64,000 bases of DNA from the NCBI RefSeq assembly GCF_037126285.1, contig NZ_CP147012.1:3866676-3930675 (forward strand). The letters run 5' to 3'. Shown in pieces: positions 9,142-21,070 of this stretch. The position numbers were made by a program, and so were the translations under genes. The notes under the pieces are model-generated. The model did not search any database and was not told the DNA's origin. It saw only the letters and a list, made by a program, of their open reading frames with translations. The first letter of the stretch is position 1. Each line of letters begins with the position of its first letter. This stretch comes from Bernardetia sp. MNP-M8. Its GTDB lineage: Bacteria; Bacteroidota; Bacteroidia; Cytophagales; Bernardetiaceae.

Positions 9142-12100
9142 ATGCCTCATACAAGCCCCTTTTTTAAACTATCTACAGAAGCTCTCTGTGTGCTAGATAT
9201 ACATAATCGTATCCTGCACGCCAATACTGCTATGGAAAAACTTGCTCAAAGAGAAGAAAAATTCTTAATTGGAGAAAGTTTTATAGAAGAAATAGAAAAA
9301 AGAATTGAAGGACAGAATAAAATAGGTATTAAAGAATTGATTACTAGATTAATAAATCAACTTGACAAAACACGTATCCAAATAAATGAAAAAATAATTG
9401 AATCGTATAGCTTCATAAATAATATAAACAATAGAGAAGAATACAAAATTTCTACAATTTCTACAAAAGAAAATTACGTTTATATATCCATTGCTCATAC
9501 ATCAACTACTATTAACCCTGATTTAGTAGAAACATTTATTGAAACAAGAGCCATACAGACAAAGCAGTTGAATACTATCCTAGCAACTGTTCCTGATGGT
9601 ATTTTTGTTATCAATGAAAAGGGAATTATATCTTTGGTTAATCCTGCTGCTGAGAATATTTTTGGTTACAAAGAAGAAGAATTACTTGGCAAATCAATAG
9701 AATTACTTTTGTCTAACCAACCTATACCCGAACGTTTTACGCAGCTAGTAACAGAGTCTTCTTCTGATTTGAAGGTCATTCATAATATAGAATTAATTGC
9801 AAAACACAAAAATCAAACTGAATTTCCTTTAAGTGTTTCGTTAAACGAAACTCATTTTGAAAATGGAAAAACGGTTTATATTGCTTTAGTGAGAAACCTT
9901 ACAAAATCAAAAGAAGTACAGAATAAATTACGTGATAGTCAAACCTTTGGAGAATCAATCTTTCAATCAGCCAAAATTGGATTAGCTGTTATTAATGAAT
10001 GGGGCTATTTTGTAAATGTAAATAGACAATATGCACTCATGACTGGCTATAATCCAGAAGAATTAATTGGTCAAGTATATTCTATAATTGTACCTGATTT
10101 CGAAACAGAAGATAGCATTAATACTATAAAAAAAGCTCGCAGAGGAAACACTACTGCAAAACGTTTTTGGAAGCTAAAGCAAAAAAAGGGTGCATTGATT
10201 GACATCGAATTATATATTAATGATTTTTATAATCGTAATAAAGAACAGTTTTTTATTCTTTCTTCAAAAGACATTACTGAAGAGAAAAGTATTGAAAAAG
10301 ATTTAAGGAATACAAAAGAATTATTAGAAGGCATTTTTCAGTCTTTAGATAATGTATTTTGGTCGTATGATGTCAAAAAAGATAAATTACTTACTATTTC
10401 TGCTGCTGTGGAAAAAATTTATGATATTTCACAAGCAGAATTAAAAGATGATCCAAATGCGTGGCTAAAAAAGGTACATCCAAAGGACATAAAACTTGTC
10501 AATGAATCTCGTAAAAAAGCAAGAGAAGGACAAAGTATATCTTATGAATATCGCATCATAGACAGAAAAGGAAACACGAAATGGATTCAGACAGATGTAA
10601 AAGTAACAGTAGATAAAGAGGGAAATCCTATTCGCATTGAAGGAGTAGATACAGAAGTGACACAACGCATTCTTGCTAACCACGAGTTAGACAATACGAA
10701 AAGAATGTTACAATTCATTTTAGATTCACTTCCTGATGGAGTCGTCTTTACTAATCCAAATCTAGAAATAGAATGGGTAAATCCTGCTATAAAAAATCTT
10801 TTAGATTATGATAAAGAGGAATATACAGGAAAAGTTTTTTCAAGCCTATTTGAAGAAGAGAGCTTTTTTCTAATTTCTGACCATTTTGACATAATGGAAA
10901 AAATGTCTGTTTTCGAAATTGCTCTGAAGTCTAAAAATGGAAAGTTAATTTATTCAGAAACTATTTCTACACCTGTTTATGACTCTAGCAAAAGCATAAT
11001 TGGCTATCTGTATGTAATCAGAGATATTAGTGAACGAAGAGTATTTGAGCAGGAAAAAGCACAGATTATGCGTTCTCTAGCACAGTTCAAACGAACACTA
11101 GATGTTACCAAAGATAGTGTTTTTATGTTTGATGCTACTACGCATTTGTTTATTTATGCTAATAAAGGAGCGACAGAAGCTGTTGGGTATTCGTTTGGAG
11201 AACTTCGTTCCATGAAGCTCATTGACCTTATGAGTGATATTAATCCTGAAGATTTTCAACAACTTACTTCTTATGTTGTAAATAATACGAATCATCAAAT
11301 CAACTTAGATACAACCTTTTTACATAAAAGTGGAGGCAAATTTCCTGTTGCTCTTTTATTGCAATATGTAGATTTAGATGATGGAGAAAATCGCTTTGTA
11401 GCTATTGTAAGAGATATTAGTGAGCGAAAAATTACAGAACAATTGCTAAAAGAAAGCGAACTCAAATTTCGTTCTACCTTCGAACAAGCAGGGATTGGAA
11501 TTGCTCATATCGGAATAGATTTGTCGTGGGCAGCTTTCAATGTTCATTTTTGTAAAATGACTGGCTATTCTCAAAATGAACTTAGCATCAAAAAATTGAG
11601 GGAAATAACACATCCAAAAGATTTGCCAAGAGATATTATGCAGCTTCGTCGTGTTCTGAATGAAAAAAGTGAAGGGTATTCTATGCGAACACGTTATATT
11701 CATAAAAATGGAGATACCATTTGGCTCAATCTGTCGCTTTCAGTGGTAAAAGATGACGATAAAAAACCTGCATTTATTGTAATGTTTATTGAAAATATTT
11801 CCGACCAAGTAGAAGCTGAAGAAATGTTGCGTCAAACTTTAGAAGAACTAAAAGTAAGTAACTATGAATTAGATCAGTTTGTCTATAAAGCCTCACATGA
11901 TTTGCGTTCTCCTCTTACATCCATTTTAGGTCTGTTAAATATTGCCGAAATTGACAAAGAAAATGCACTTTCTCATATCAGAATGATTAGAGGAAGAATT
12001 CATAAACTTGACGAATTTGTACAATCTATCATTAATTATTCTCAGACAAGTAATTTGGAAACTAATTATGAACCTTTGCGAATAGAATATTTGATTCATA

Positions 12101-12600
12101 AAAATATTGCTGATTTAGATTTTTTACCTTATGCAAATGAAATAAAATTCAAAATTAAATCAAGTCAAAAAGGAGCTGTTTATACTGATAATTTAAGACT
12201 AAATGTAATTTTGAGAAACTTACTCTCAAATGCAATTAAGTTTGTAGACAGAACCAAAAAAAGGTCAGTTATTATAGTAGAAACTGCTTTGAGAGAAGAC
12301 AAAAAGTTTGTTTTGAAAATTACTGATAATGGCGTAGGCATAGATAAAGCCTATCAAGAACGTATTTTTGATATGTTTTATCGTGGAAATGAAACCTCTG
12401 ATGGAAATGGTTTGGGACTTTATATTGTTCGTCAGGCTGTTGAAAAACTAAAGGGAGAACTCAAATTTGCTAGTCAGCTTGGAAAAGGTTCTACTTTTAT
12501 GGTAATTTTGCCTAGTTTCGAACCAAAAACTAAAGATGAATTAGAAAAATTATTTATTCCTGCTGAGTTGGATAATAGTAAGGAAAACAGAAATAATTAA
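9142..12600 (+). CDS. Multi-PAS sensor histidine kinase
   Basis: A 1152-residue cytoplasmic-looking kinase with no membrane helix. The start is taken at ATG 9142; a TTG at 9139 immediately precedes it. About seven PAS/PAC domains follow in series, recognisable by repeats such as VPDGIFVINEKGIISLVNPAAENIFGY, LPDGVVFTNPNLEIEWVNPAI and TRYIHKNGDTIWLNLSLSVV, each closing with an R-D-I-S/T-E-R type PAC end. A HisKA domain carries the phospho-acceptor in YKASHDLRSPLTSILGL (His at ~919). The HATPase shows an N box (LRNLLSNAIKFV), G1 (ITDNGVGID) and G2 (GNGLGLYIV). No receiver domain or response regulator is adjacent, so its partner is elsewhere. It follows the SpoIIE sensor after about 300 bases and may be read through into miaA, which starts 38 bases later. 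Confidence 0.93.
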   Translation: MPHTSPFFKLSTEALCVLDIHNRILHANTAMEKLAQREEKFLIGESFIEEIEKRIEGQNKIGIKELITRLINQLDKTRIQINEKIIESYSFINNINNREEYKISTISTKENYVYISIAHTSTTINPDLVETFIETRAIQTKQLNTILATVPDGIFVINEKGIISLVNPAAENIFGYKEEELLGKSIELLLSNQPIPERFTQLVTESSSDLKVIHNIELIAKHKNQTEFPLSVSLNETHFENGKTVYIALVRNLTKSKEVQNKLRDSQTFGESIFQSAKIGLAVINEWGYFVNVNRQYALMTGYNPEELIGQVYSIIVPDFETEDSINTIKKARRGNTTAKRFWKLKQKKGALIDIELYINDFYNRNKEQFFILSSKDITEEKSIEKDLRNTKELLEGIFQSLDNVFWSYDVKKDKLLTISAAVEKIYDISQAELKDDPNAWLKKVHPKDIKLVNESRKKAREGQSISYEYRIIDRKGNTKWIQTDVKVTVDKEGNPIRIEGVDTEVTQRILANHELDNTKRMLQFILDSLPDGVVFTNPNLEIEWVNPAIKNLLDYDKEEYTGKVFSSLFEEESFFLISDHFDIMEKMSVFEIALKSKNGKLIYSETISTPVYDSSKSIIGYLYVIRDISERRVFEQEKAQIMRSLAQFKRTLDVTKDSVFMFDATTHLFIYANKGATEAVGYSFGELRSMKLIDLMSDINPEDFQQLTSYVVNNTNHQINLDTTFLHKSGGKFPVALLLQYVDLDDGENRFVAIVRDISERKITEQLLKESELKFRSTFEQAGIGIAHIGIDLSWAAFNVHFCKMTGYSQNELSIKKLREITHPKDLPRDIMQLRRVLNEKSEGYSMRTRYIHKNGDTIWLNLSLSVVKDDDKKPAFIVMFIENISDQVEAEEMLRQTLEELKVSNYELDQFVYKASHDLRSPLTSILGLLNIAEIDKENALSHIRMIRGRIHKLDEFVQSIINYSQTSNLETNYEPLRIEYLIHKNIADLDFLPYANEIKFKIKSSQKGAVYTDNLRLNVILRNLLSNAIKFVDRTKKRSVIIVETALREDKKFVLKITDNGVGIDKAYQERIFDMFYRGNETSDGNGLGLYIVRQAVEKLKGELKFASQLGKGSTFMVILPSFEPKTKDELEKLFIPAELDNSKENRNN

Positions 12601-12638
12601 ATATAATTTGTACTTTAGTGTGAAAAATATAAATCAAA

Positions 12639-13646
12639 TTGAAAAAAATACTTGTAATTGCAGGAGCAACAGCTGTAGGAAAAACAGCTTTATGTACAGA
12701 ATTAGCAGCTTACTTTGATACAGAAGTTATATCAGCTGATTCAAGACAGTTTTATAAAGAAATGAGCATCGGAACAGCAAAACCTACACGTGAGGAGATG
12801 ACTTTCATTTCAGAAACAGGAACTTCTAGGCTAATCAAACATCATTTTATAGATTCTCATTCTATTCAAAATCCTTTATCAGCAGGGCAATTTGAAAAAG
12901 AAGCCTTATCTGTTATTAATAATTTATTCAAAGCTAGAAACAAAGAAAATGACATCCTTATTCTGACAGGAGGTTCTGGACTTTTCGTTCAAGCTATTTG
13001 TGATGGATTTGATGAAATACCAACCATCGAAACAACATTCAGAGAAGAGTTAAATCAAGAATTGAAACAAAATGGACTAGATAGTTTAGTTTCAGAATTG
13101 AAAGAAAAAGATTTAGAATACGCATCAGAAGCAGACTTAAATAATCCTCAACGAGTAATTAGAGCATTAGAAATAATTAGAAGCACAGGCTGCAACTATT
13201 CAGAGTTCAGAAAAAAAAATGCACAAAACCAAGAAAAAGTAAGAACAGAGAGATTGCAAAAATTAGGCTTTGATTTCATCAAGGTTATGTTAGACCGACC
13301 TAGAGAAGAACTTTACGAACGAATAAATAAAAGAGTCTTGCTCATGATTGAGAACGGATTGGTAGAAGAGGTAAAATCATTGAAAGAATACGCTCATCTT
13401 GCACCCTTAAAAACAGTAGGGTATCAAGAAATTTTTGAATATCTTACTACTGATAATTTTGAAAAAAAAGAAGAAATAAACTTAGAAACAGCTATTTCAA
13501 CTATTCAACAAAACACAAGACGATTTGCTAAAAGACAATTGACATGGTTTCGTAAAGATAAAGAATATGTTTGGTTCGATATTTCACAACCAAACTACAA
13601 ACAAAAATTAATTAATTTCATTAAAAGTCAATTGACTAAAGGTTGA
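12639..13646 (+). CDS. miaA: tRNA dimethylallyltransferase
   Basis: Transfers a dimethylallyl group to N6 of A37 in tRNAs that read codons starting with U, the first step toward ms2i6A. The start is TTG at 12639, which gives MKKILVIAGATAVGKTAL and places the P-loop GATAVGKT at residues 9-16. Further family signatures are VISADSRQFYKEMSIGTAKP, the HHFIDS segment, LTGGSGLFVQAI, and a C-terminal half with NPQRVIRALEI, GLVEEV, KTVGYQE and TRRFAKRQLTWFRKD. At 335 residues it is somewhat longer than the ~300-320 typical of the family, which is normal. It lies 38 bases downstream of the histidine kinase and converges on rnpB with a shared hairpin. Confidence 0.96.
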   Translation: MKKILVIAGATAVGKTALCTELAAYFDTEVISADSRQFYKEMSIGTAKPTREEMTFISETGTSRLIKHHFIDSHSIQNPLSAGQFEKEALSVINNLFKARNKENDILILTGGSGLFVQAICDGFDEIPTIETTFREELNQELKQNGLDSLVSELKEKDLEYASEADLNNPQRVIRALEIIRSTGCNYSEFRKKNAQNQEKVRTERLQKLGFDFIKVMLDRPREELYERINKRVLLMIENGLVEEVKSLKEYAHLAPLKTVGYQEIFEYLTTDNFEKKEEINLETAISTIQQNTRRFAKRQLTWFRKDKEYVWFDISQPNYKQKLINFIKSQLTKG

Positions 13647-13666
13647 TTAATTATAATAGTTATAAA

Positions 13667-13706
13667 AAAGTCAGTATATCGAATCTTGATTCAAAATACT
13701 GACTTT
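13667..13706. terminator. Bidirectional terminator between miaA and rnpB
   Basis: AAAGTCAGTAT and ATACTGACTTT form an 11-bp perfect stem with an 18-base loop, preceded by A residues and followed by T/A-rich sequence. It can terminate miaA on the plus strand and rnpB on the minus strand. Confidence 0.7.
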
Positions 13707-13726
13707 AATGTAAAATAAATTGTAAA

Positions 13727-14222
13727 AATAGGTCTATAAGCCGAGTCCTGTCCAGTTTGAGCCTTTATTTTTAATTTACATTTAAAATAAAAAACAAACC
13801 TGTCCTATCATTTATCTATGCTGCATTTCACAAAACAGCTTTAACGACCTACCCGTCTGCTCCAGCGAGCAACTTTTTTGTATTTATTCTCATAATTAAA
13901 TAAGAATAAAAACATTCGCAGACTTATTTGGTCTTTCAGCACATGGGGTTTATTCGCCCAAAAAAGTTGCCTTTTCTGTCGGTGCGCTCTTACCACACCT
14001 TTTCACCCTTTCCTTTCCACTCATTTTTTCAAAAAAGTAAAAAGGTGGTTATTTTCTGTAACACTTTCCGTCTATACTTACAACTTCTTTTAACTTGGTA
14101 TAGCCTTCCCGTTAGGAAGCATGTTGCTCTGTGCTGCTCAGACTTTCCTCTTCCATTTTTCTGATTTTCTTACTTTAAAAAGTTACCAAATAAGAAATAT
14201 GAAAGCGATAAGATGACCTATT
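13727..14222 (-). ncRNA. rnpB: RNase P RNA (catalytic subunit of ribonuclease P)
   Basis: The minus strand carries the universal RNase P RNA landmarks. Near the 5' end TATCGC follows P1. Then comes the conserved core GAGGAAAGTCTGAGCAGC with CAGAGCAACATG (rev. comp. of 14125-14156) and TAACGGGAAGG. At the 3' end is GACTCGGCTTATAGACC (rev. comp. of 13731-13747). The ends are fixed by a perfect 8-bp P1 helix pairing 14215-14222 (AATAGGTC in RNA sense) with 13727-13734 (GACCTATT). At ~496 nt it is longer than the usual 350-400, because of AT-rich insertions near 13775-13800, 13872-13920 and 14025-14060, probably in peripheral stems. An apparent 78-codon frame on the opposite strand is an artefact of this gene. 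Confidence 0.95.
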
Positions 14223-14566
14223 AAGTTAATAATATTAAGACTTTTCCTAAATAATCTAAAATTTAGTAGAAAAAGTAACAAAAAATTCATTAAATTCGTT
14301 TCAAATTACACTATCGTTTAGCAAATATCAAAATATTTTGTCAATTTTACAGCATTATTTTTTGATAAAAGCAAAAAACTAACAAAAAAGAAATTTTTTT
14401 AAAGTGTAAAGCAAGTTTTAAACAAATTTAGATACAAATTATTCCCTCCCTTATTATATTAGTTGTGTCTAATTTTTATTACAAACTTTCTCTATAATCT
14501 CTATAAATAACTAGTTTCTAATTTTTATTTTGCTTTAAATTTTTTCCCCTTAATAATTATATAATA
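14223..14566. other. Divergent intergenic region between rnpB and the STAS-like gene
   Basis: This is about 340 bases of very AT-rich sequence that must hold the rnpB promoter (minus) and the promoter of the gene at 14567 (plus). I find no exact TAnnTTTG element on the minus strand; GATATTTG near 14325 is one mismatch away. I see no coding potential and no repeat. Confidence 0.4.
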
Positions 14567-15118
14567 ATGCATTCATTTAAGACAATACATAAAGAAGAGT
14601 ACGCTTCAAAAAAACAAATTTTTGATGATGCTCATACTGCCTATAAAAAAAGGTTAGATACAAAATCTGTAGAGATTCCTATTCATAATACGGTTCTTTT
14701 TGAAGTACCTTTCGCTAGAATTAGTTATATCCCAAAAGATAAAACAAATAAAGAAGCTATCAAAGATGGTATTCTAGCTCTAAAATGGAGAGGTGACATA
14801 ACTGACGAGCAATACAAGGAAGTTATGAACAAATTACTTGAGTTTAGTTATCTCTATGGTATTACAGGTTTATTGATTGATGCTATGGAATTGGGCTATG
14901 TCAGTATGTTCGCTCGTGCTTGGTTGATGTTAGACTGGATTCCTCGTATGCAAAAACAAGAAATAGAATCAGCTAAGTTGGCTATTTTACGTACCAATGC
15001 CCCTATGCACAAAGTAGGAATTGACTATGTTGTTAGTTATTTACAGCAAATGTTGCCTTATGAGTGTAGATTTTATATGAGCAAAGAAAATGCTATCAAC
15101 TGGATTTTTAGAAAATAA
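14567..15118 (+). CDS. Uncharacterised protein with STAS/SpoIIAA-like pattern
   Basis: A 183-residue soluble protein without a signal peptide or membrane segment; I do not recognise a named family. From residue ~65 it shows the alternating pattern ALKWRGDITDEQYKEVMNKLLEF, ITGLLIDAMELG, a tryptophan-containing helix (FARAWLMLDWIPRM), ESAKLAILRTNAP and a C-terminal CRFYMSKENAINWI. The same order (WRG-T-E-Y, D after a hydrophobic strand, W helix, F strand, final NW helix) is seen in the protein at 28363-28776, so the two look like distant paralogues of a SpoIIAA/STAS-type fold common in Bacteroidota. If so, it might work in protein-protein signalling, but that is inference. It is followed by a strong hairpin. 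Confidence 0.7.
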   Translation: MHSFKTIHKEEYASKKQIFDDAHTAYKKRLDTKSVEIPIHNTVLFEVPFARISYIPKDKTNKEAIKDGILALKWRGDITDEQYKEVMNKLLEFSYLYGITGLLIDAMELGYVSMFARAWLMLDWIPRMQKQEIESAKLAILRTNAPMHKVGIDYVVSYLQQMLPYECRFYMSKENAINWIFRK

Positions 15119-15143
15119 AATCAAGTGTATTGGTTATTATAAG

Positions 15144-15182
15144 ACACGTTTTTTGTATAAATAATTTATGCAAAAAGCGTGT
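15144..15182. terminator. Bidirectional terminator
   Basis: ACACGTTTTTTGTATAAAT pairs with ATTTATGCAAAAAGCGTGT (two G-U or mismatched positions) and is followed by TTTTGTTTTT. It lies between the convergent genes ending at 15118 and 15190. Confidence 0.7.
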
Positions 15183-15189
15183 TTTGTTT

Positions 15190-15387
15190 TTACATTAAAT
15201 GTACAGGAAGATAATATATAGCAGCACTCTCCTTTTGAGAAGCAGGTAAGTCGCTTTCAGTAGAAGGTTCTTCTGAATTCTCTTTTTTTGAAGGCTTTTT
15301 TGGACTACTTTTTAAATCAGAAACTACTTTTTTTGAAGAAGAGAATGAAGGTAAAAAAGAAAACAGATTAATTTTAAGTGTGTGCAT
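15190..15387 (-). CDS. Possible small lysine/serine-rich protein
   Basis: A 65-codon frame that ends right beside the terminator and starts from an ATG preceded by an A-rich stretch. The predicted product is basic and low in complexity (KKVVSDLKSSPKKPSKKENSEEPSTESD), with no hydrophobic core and no recognisable domain. It could be a real small cytoplasmic protein. Its codon use (Lys AAA, Ser TCT/TCA) is like its neighbours, which favours it slightly, but a frame of this length can arise by chance in this base composition. Confidence 0.35.
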   Translation of the reverse strand: MHTLKINLFSFLPSFSSSKKVVSDLKSSPKKPSKKENSEEPSTESDLPASQKESAAIYYLPVHLM

Positions 15388-15625
15388 TTTTTTATAGTAT
15401 GAAAATTTTGTAAGACAGGATTTTTTATTTTAACTAATACAAAATTAAGTCCATCAAATTATATAAAAACTTGAATATCAGAGCTTTTATCACTTGTATA
15501 AGTCTTGAGTGCATGTTTCTCAAAATTTAATTTAAAGCGATTATTTAGTAGCTTATTGTAATTTTTGCGTACTTATTAGCTAGTAATTTGCATAAAACAC
15601 AAAATGATTAGATATTTAGGGTACA

Positions 15626-16537
15626 ATGATAAAATTAAAATATCCACGCCAACGTATTTTTATAGCTTTTTTGATTTACACCTTACTCTCCTTTGCTGTG
15701 GCTACACTCAGTTTTTGGCTTTTTAGACGTGTCGAATCAATAAATCTGTTGGCTGATAAAGTTCATGAACTACATATCCATATTCGAAATTTATCAAAAT
15801 TAAGAAGCGATTTTTTATTAAATGAACCACTCAATGAAGAGTTTTATAAAACAGGACACAGTCGTTTTTTGAAAGAGTATATTGTCAATCAATCACAAAT
15901 CTTAGGTTCAATAAATTCCATCAAAACATCTCCTCAAGCCAAAAAGTGGAATATGACTAAGAATTTGGATTCCCTGCAATATGAAGTCAAGCTCAGTACA
16001 GATATGATGAAAGAATTAGCACGCAAGATAAGATTAAGAGGATATAAAGATTATGGTTTGGAAGGCGTAATGAGAGAGTATATACGCTTATTAGAAGTTC
16101 AACCTCACATAGACAAAGTTTTAGTTTTACAGCTTCGTAGACATGAAAAAGATTTTATAAATAGATTAGATAGCATTTCATTAAATAAATGGAAAAAAAA
16201 TTTTGAAACACTTACCGAAAACATTGTTAGCAACACCTATGAATTAGAACAAAAATATAAATATCTTGCCTACCTAAATGCCTATAAAGATGCTTTTCAG
16301 CATTTTGTAGAAGTAGATTATGATATTGGTTACCGACAAGAAACGGGATTTACAGCCCAGACTAATCTAAAAGACCAAAAAATTTTGAGACGTATCGATA
16401 AATTAGATGCTTACTCACAAAATAAAAAAGATTCAATTTTAACTCAACTTCGTTTTATTACAGTAGTTTTAGTTACAACTTCTGTTATTGCTTCCATGCT
16501 GCTCAGTTTAGCTTTTCCATATATTATGAAAATTTAA
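15626..16537 (+). CDS. Orphan two-TM extracytoplasmic helical sensor module
   Basis: A 303-residue protein with a membrane helix at residues ~11-33, a long all-helical extracytoplasmic part, and a second helix at ~277-299, after which only MKI follows. The loop resembles the helical bimodular (HBM-like) or four-helix sensor domains of chemoreceptors and kinases: RRVESINLLADKVHELHIHIRNLSK (split below 20 in the protein by no gap), GLEGVMREYIRLLE, and LQLRRHEKDFINRLDS, the R-x-x-EKDF pattern that marks such domains. Unlike receptors there is no HAMP, kinase, cyclase or methyl-accepting output. It may be a truncated receptor or a stand-alone membrane regulator. It precedes gyrB by 187 bases, and gyrB has its own promoter. 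Confidence 0.72.
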   Translation: MIKLKYPRQRIFIAFLIYTLLSFAVATLSFWLFRRVESINLLADKVHELHIHIRNLSKLRSDFLLNEPLNEEFYKTGHSRFLKEYIVNQSQILGSINSIKTSPQAKKWNMTKNLDSLQYEVKLSTDMMKELARKIRLRGYKDYGLEGVMREYIRLLEVQPHIDKVLVLQLRRHEKDFINRLDSISLNKWKKNFETLTENIVSNTYELEQKYKYLAYLNAYKDAFQHFVEVDYDIGYRQETGFTAQTNLKDQKILRRIDKLDAYSQNKKDSILTQLRFITVVLVTTSVIASMLLSLAFPYIMKI

Positions 16538-16577
16538 AAAAAGAACAATTACTCTTTTGATGCAATGTCTATTATAA

Positions 16578-16608
16578 TTGTAATAGATGCGTTTTTTGTG
16601 TATATTTG
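16578..16608 (+). promoter_or_regulatory. Promoter for gyrB
   Basis: TTG at 16578-16580 and TATATTTG at 16601-16608 are separated by 20 bases, a good Bacteroidota -33/-7 pair. The gyrB ATG follows after about 110 bases of leader. Confidence 0.6.
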
Positions 16609-16682
16609 TATAATAATTTTTGGAATGAAATATGCCTTTTATCTAGTAAGGATTTTAGTTAAGACAGATAAAAACGTATTAA

Positions 16683-20060
<3,378 letters not shown>

Positions 20061-20096
20061 TAAAATCGTCAAAATTATTTTTGACAATCTTATATT

Positions 20097-20141
20097 AAAA
20101 AAGCCATAAAAATATTTTTTAATTATTTTTATGGCTTTTTT
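20097..20141 (+). terminator. gyrB terminator
   Basis: AAAAAAGCCATAAAAATA pairs with TATTTTTATGGCTTTTTT (near-perfect 17-bp stem) with a short T-rich loop and a run of T at the end. It lies 37 bases past the gyrB stop. Confidence 0.85.
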
Positions 20142-20523
20142 GTGCTTATATACCTCAAAAATAAGGTTTTTAAAAAATAGACAAATTATTTCTATTTTTT
20201 TTCATGTTTTGTGTAACCTTTCTTCATCAATCAGAGTATATATAAGCAGACACACACTTTAAATAGTTCTCACTTTAATTTAATTAAAGTCATTTTTTTA
20301 GAAAAGGAAACTATCATTTTTTTTATATTCCTTCTCAAACTATTCTACTAAATAAAGTATTTATTCTTATTTTTTTAAAACTTATTTTAAGAATACTGTC
20401 AAAAATCAAAAAAAACAGAAAACATTTATCAAAAACTCTATTAAGTAAATTAGTAAATCAACAATTTCTAATTTCCATTTTTTTACCTAGTCTTGTTACA
20501 TATAGACATAAATTTTACAAATC
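20142..20523. other. AT-rich intergenic leader of the small-protein cluster
   Basis: About 380 bases without a coding frame. The sequence is rich in A and T tracts. I see no exact TAnnTTTG element, no repeat of the families found elsewhere, and no stable hairpin beyond short AT stems. Promoter(s) for the small membrane protein at 20524 must lie here and may use an alternative (stress) sigma factor. Confidence 0.4.
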
Positions 20524-20715
20524 ATGAATTTTAAAGCAATAATTAGCATTTTTCTTATCCTTTTAGGTATTATTGGATTAGTAATAGGTGTCTTCGGTAT
20601 TTTCGGACAAAACCTTTCTAGTCAAAATCCTTGGATTTTTGCCGTACTTGGTTTTATCTTTTTCCTTTCTGGAATGGGACTTTTCAAAACCACAAGTGGA
20701 AAAGTAGAAGGATAA
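20524..20715 (+). CDS. Small two-helix membrane protein
   Basis: A 63-residue protein made of two hydrophobic helices (residues ~5-28 and ~38-56) joined by a short polar turn FGQNLSSQNP, with a small charged C-terminus (KTTSGKVEG). I do not assign a family; it resembles DUF3185-type small membrane proteins only in general build. It is the first of four very short genes (CsbD and two more small membrane proteins follow), a set commonly seen together in stress-induced regions of Bacteroidota. It has no shared leader with the next genes, so it may be transcribed separately. Confidence 0.7.
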   Translation: MNFKAIISIFLILLGIIGLVIGVFGIFGQNLSSQNPWIFAVLGFIFFLSGMGLFKTTSGKVEG

Positions 20716-20810
20716 AAAAAAATACATTTTTTAAAACAAAAAAAAATAAAAAATGTTAATACAACAACGTTATTAGAGTATAAATCTAATTCATTCAACG
20801 AGCAATTTAT

Positions 20811-20841
20811 TTTTTAATCTCAATTTTTTAATCTTTATTTA
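20811..20841 (+). repeat. Duplicated leader, copy 1 (before csbD-like gene)
   Basis: TTTTTAATCTCAATTTTTTAA followed by nCTTTATTTA occurs 13 bases upstream of the CsbD-family start and again, with one mismatch in 31 bases, at 21199-21229 just upstream of the next small gene. Confidence 0.75.
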
Positions 20842-20853
20842 ATCTTTATTATT

Positions 20854-21039
20854 ATGGACAAGCTAGAATATCAAGGAACTTGGAACGAAGTAAAAGGTCG
20901 TTTAAAAAAATCATACGGTTCACTTACCGATGATGACTTAACATACGCAGAAGGTCAAGAAGACCAAATGTTAGGCAAAATTCAACAAAAACTTGGTAAG
21001 ACAAGAGATGAAGTAGTCAAGATGATTAAATCTCTCTAG
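20854..21039 (+). CDS. CsbD family stress protein
   Basis: A 61-residue hydrophilic protein matching the CsbD family: [39 protein letters not shown] shows the typical GxWnEvKGkvKe...LTdDDL...eGk.dqL.GkiQ.k.G order. CsbD proteins are small, helical and induced by general stress; their molecular action is unknown. The gene stands behind a duplicated AT-rich leader shared with the gene at 21232 and is followed by a 16-17 bp stem-loop. Confidence 0.92.
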   Translation: MDKLEYQGTWNEVKGRLKKSYGSLTDDDLTYAEGQEDQMLGKIQQKLGKTRDEVVKMIKSL

Positions 21040-21070
21040 TCAATCAAAAATATAAAAAATCATTTTTATA

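Noticed and set aside
13928-14164. 78-codon plus-strand frame between miaA and the STAS-like gene
   Set aside because: It lies entirely within the RNase P RNA gene on the opposite strand and has no protein-like composition.
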